From contig NZ_OW485601.1 of NCBI RefSeq assembly GCF_937425535.1, positions 2,010,501 through 2,074,500 on the forward strand: a DNA stretch of 64,000 bases, read 5' to 3'. This stretch comes from Rhodovastum atsumiense (GTDB taxonomy: Bacteria; Pseudomonadota; Alphaproteobacteria; Acetobacterales; Acetobacteraceae). Within the stretch, counting starts at the first letter, position 1; each line of letters begins with the position of its first letter. A model generated the notes under the pieces. The model was not told the origin of the DNA, ran no database searches, and saw only the letters and a list, made by a program, of their open reading frames with translations. The translations under genes were made by a program, and so were the position numbers. Below, piece by piece: positions 62,477 through 64,000 of this stretch.

Positions 62477-63126
62477 CGGTGGCAGATCGAGCAATCGGTG
62501 AGCCGCCGAGCCCCGATATGGTACGCGGCCAGCAGCGCCTGCGCCGGCGGTGTGGCGGGCCCGCGCCGCCACCCCATCTCCGTCACCGCCGCGCGCGGAC
62601 GCAGCCGGGGACCCGGATCACGATGGCAGTCGAGGCAGAAGCCCATGGTCATCGGCCGGGCCTTGGCGGTGAGCGCCATGCGGTCGATCCGGCCATGGCA
62701 CTCCTCGCAGCCCACGCCCTTGGCGATGTGGATCGCGTGATGGAAATAGACGTAGTCCGGCAGGTCGGTGACGCGCTGCCAGGCAATCGGGCGGTGCCGC
62801 GCGAAACTCTGCCGCACCGGCGCGAGCACGGCGGCATTGGTCCAGACCTGCGAATGGCAGGTCATGCAAGTGTAGGTAGGTGGCAATCCCGCCGCGGCCG
62901 AGCTTTCCACCGCCGCGTGGCAGAACCGGCAATCGATACCGAGCCCGGCGACATGGTGCTCATGGCTGAACGGCACCGGCTGCTCCACCGGGAAACCGAC
63001 CCGGCGGGCATAATTCGTGCGCGGCCAGAGCCACCACCAGCCAAGCCCTCCCGCCCCTGCCGCGACCCCGCCGATCAGGACGAGTTTCGCCGCCAGATTG
63101 GCGCCTGGCGTGAAGATCGCCGCCAT
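62473..63126 (-). CDS. actA: Alternative complex III pentaheme cytochrome c ActA
   Basis: 217 residues. N-terminal membrane anchor (about 10-32), then five CxxCH motifs in order: CRFCH, CMTCH, CEECH, CLDCH, CSICH. HHAIHIAKGVGCEECHG and MGFCLDCHRDP are typical of ActA. First gene of the act-cox set, 370 bases after pufA. Confidence 0.95.
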   Translation of the reverse strand: MAAIFTPGANLAAKLVLIGGVAAGAGGLGWWWLWPRTNYARRVGFPVEQPVPFSHEHHVAGLGIDCRFCHAAVESSAAAGLPPTYTCMTCHSQVWTNAAVLAPVRQSFARHRPIAWQRVTDLPDYVYFHHAIHIAKGVGCEECHGRIDRMALTAKARPMTMGFCLDCHRDPGPRLRPRAAVTEMGWRRGPATPPAQALLAAYHIGARRLTDCSICHR

Positions 63127-63496
63127 CCGGCACCGCCCCCGCCTTTCGGCGCCTTGTCAGCGGCGCCCCGGCGGCCAGAACGAGGCCACCATCCGGGCAG
63201 TTCCCCACGCCGGAAGCCGGCGTCGGGGCGGCCAACCACCGGCGCCTGCCCGATGCGGCATCGGGCAGAGACCGGAAACGCGGAGAGAGCGTGGAGAACG
63301 ACAGGACGCCTGCGGCCCGCTTCAGGCCGGGCAGGCATGGCCTCAACCGGGCACAGCAAACCTCGCCGAAGCAATCACCCGCTTCGGCTGATCACATCGC
63401 CAGGACGGATCCGGGCCAGGACGGATCCGGCGCGCCGACTTCGGCCGCCGCCCCGGCTGCCGCGTGGCAGGCAGGGCGGCGGCCATCAGGCTGGTG
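63127..63496. other. puf-act intergenic region with hairpins and tandem repeat
   Basis: No gene. On the minus strand, from pufA towards actA: two adjacent 16-base repeats (63399-63414 and 63415-63430, GCCAGGACGGATCCGG), a perfect 8-base-pair hairpin GCCGAAGC/GCTTCGGC (63365-63388), a palindrome CTGCCCGATG... (63246-63268) and ACGCCGG-AAG-CCGGCGT (about 63208-63224). Hairpins after antenna genes in purple bacteria stabilise the abundant pufBA mRNA and limit read-through. Confidence 0.7.
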
Positions 63497-63706
63497 TTAC
63501 TTGCCCACCACCGGCAGCGGCAGCGCCTGGGCCGGGTAAGCCCGCTGACCGAAGCTCTCGATCCAGTTGAAGCGATGGGTCGTGAGCAGCGCGGCATGGA
63601 TGAACAGCGCGAAGGCGAACAGGCCCGCCAGCGTCGCCGGAACCACCTTCTTCGGGTCGAAGAACAGCCACAGTTGCCAGGAAGGATCGTCCTTCAGGAA
63701 TGACAT
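63497..63706 (-). CDS. pufA: Light-harvesting 1 alpha subunit
   Basis: 69 residues. WQLWLFFDPKKVVPATLAGL, then ALFIHAALL with the bacteriochlorophyll-binding histidine and THRFNWIE: an LH1 (not LH2) alpha pattern. Single membrane helix surrounding the photosynthetic reaction centre. The C-terminal AYPAQALPLPVVGK tail is periplasmic. Thirteen bases after pufB. Confidence 0.95.
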   Translation of the reverse strand: MSFLKDDPSWQLWLFFDPKKVVPATLAGLFAFALFIHAALLTTHRFNWIESFGQRAYPAQALPLPVVGK

Positions 63707-63719
63707 GATCGGTGCCTCC

Positions 63720-63932
63720 TCAGACCAGGAACGAGACGATCTGCTGCACGCCGTCGATCATCGACGTGGTGTAGCCCTCCACGGACGGCAGCCACGGCCG
63801 CCACGACCAGACCAGCACGTGCGCGACAACGGCGATCCCCACGAAGATCAGGAAGCTCTGCCGGAAAACCGCGTGGAACTCCTTCGCCTCGGCCTCGGTC
63901 AGGCCGGAGGCGGACACTTTCTCGTCTGCCAT
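63720..63932 (-). CDS. pufB: Light-harvesting 1 beta subunit with extended C-terminus
   Basis: 70 residues. [24 protein letters not shown] with the bacteriochlorophyll ligand histidine, and WRPWLP are classical LH1 beta features. LH1 beta chains normally end soon after WRPWLP; here about 22 more residues follow ([20 protein letters not shown] and V). GAGAGAG lies about 4-10 bases before ATG 63932. Reaction-centre genes pufL and pufM are not between pufA and actA. Confidence 0.95.
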   Translation of the reverse strand: MADEKVSASGLTEAEAKEFHAVFRQSFLIFVGIAVVAHVLVWSWRPWLPSVEGYTTSMIDGVQQIVSFLV

Positions 63933-64000
63933 ACGCTCTCTCTTTGAATTGCGGCCGTGGATGCCGGCCGGCGCTTCTGCACACAGCCGGACTCGCCGTG

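Noticed and set aside
60158-62740. 860-codon open frame on the plus strand opposite actB
   Set aside because: Antisense to ActB with its cysteine clusters; no recognisable protein features.
63399-63430. Short CRISPR-like array
   Set aside because: Only two contiguous 16-base units without spacers; no cas genes anywhere in the window.

Overview
High-GC alphaproteobacterial chromosome with short spacers and many 1-8 base start/stop overlaps. The light-harvesting 1 genes pufB and pufA at the right edge show a purple, bacteriochlorophyll-containing organism. The hopanoid transporter HpnN, a split TIGR02302/DUF4175 protein, DUF2125, an alphaproteobacterial SAM-II riboswitch and the metX-metW/metZ methionine route fit Acetobacteraceae or close Rhodospirillales (inference; no rRNA is present).

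Layout. 1-3453: end of an alkaline phosphatase followed by a small redox-like Tat protein, an ABC ATPase and an FtsX/MacB-like permease, resembling Zur-controlled metal clusters. 3489-8873: small unknown proteins, a DUF155-like protein, a lipoprotein, a large MscS channel and a HIG1-like mini membrane protein. 9071-11686: etfB-etfA-hbd. 11781-13948: two glycosyltransferases. 13958-21322: tlpA-like, argH, an LptM-like lipoprotein, a membrane-anchored unknown, lysA and a DUF4175 protein split in two. 21339-26104: metXW divergent from chorismate mutase-hisC-tyrA. 26229-31501: ACT-like protein, DUF2125, plsC, ydcF, ftsX, ftsE and a zinc-ribbon protein.

31502-37060 is an accessory island. An A+T-rich 580-base leader precedes an orphan LuxR-type regulator. 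It is followed by a 76-residue His-rich peptide with a double-glycine-type leader, an HlyD adaptor and a peptidase-C39 ABC exporter. This looks like a self-contained secreted-peptide (bacteriocin or metallopeptide) system and is one of the two most interesting items here.

37075-49044: secreted aldose epimerase, tRNA-Gly(CCC), SAM-II riboswitch-metZ, apaG, folE, a UgpB-like ABC importer operon with two tandem binding proteins and a phosphatase, then coaE-dnaQ. 49153-63932 (all minus strand): pufB-pufA, then a complete alternative complex III (actABCDEF), a small unknown, SCO, an A2-type caa3 oxidase (coxB with fused cytochrome c, coxA, coxC, subunit IV) and hpnN. An antenna gene pair running straight into a quinol:cytochrome-c/oxygen electron-transfer supercomplex suggests that ACIII may serve photosynthetic as well as respiratory electron flow.

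Two dispersed repeat families are visible: an 85-base inverted-repeat element (two copies) and a GGATCC-containing hairpin element (two copies plus a relative). No CRISPR array, insertion sequence or prophage was seen.
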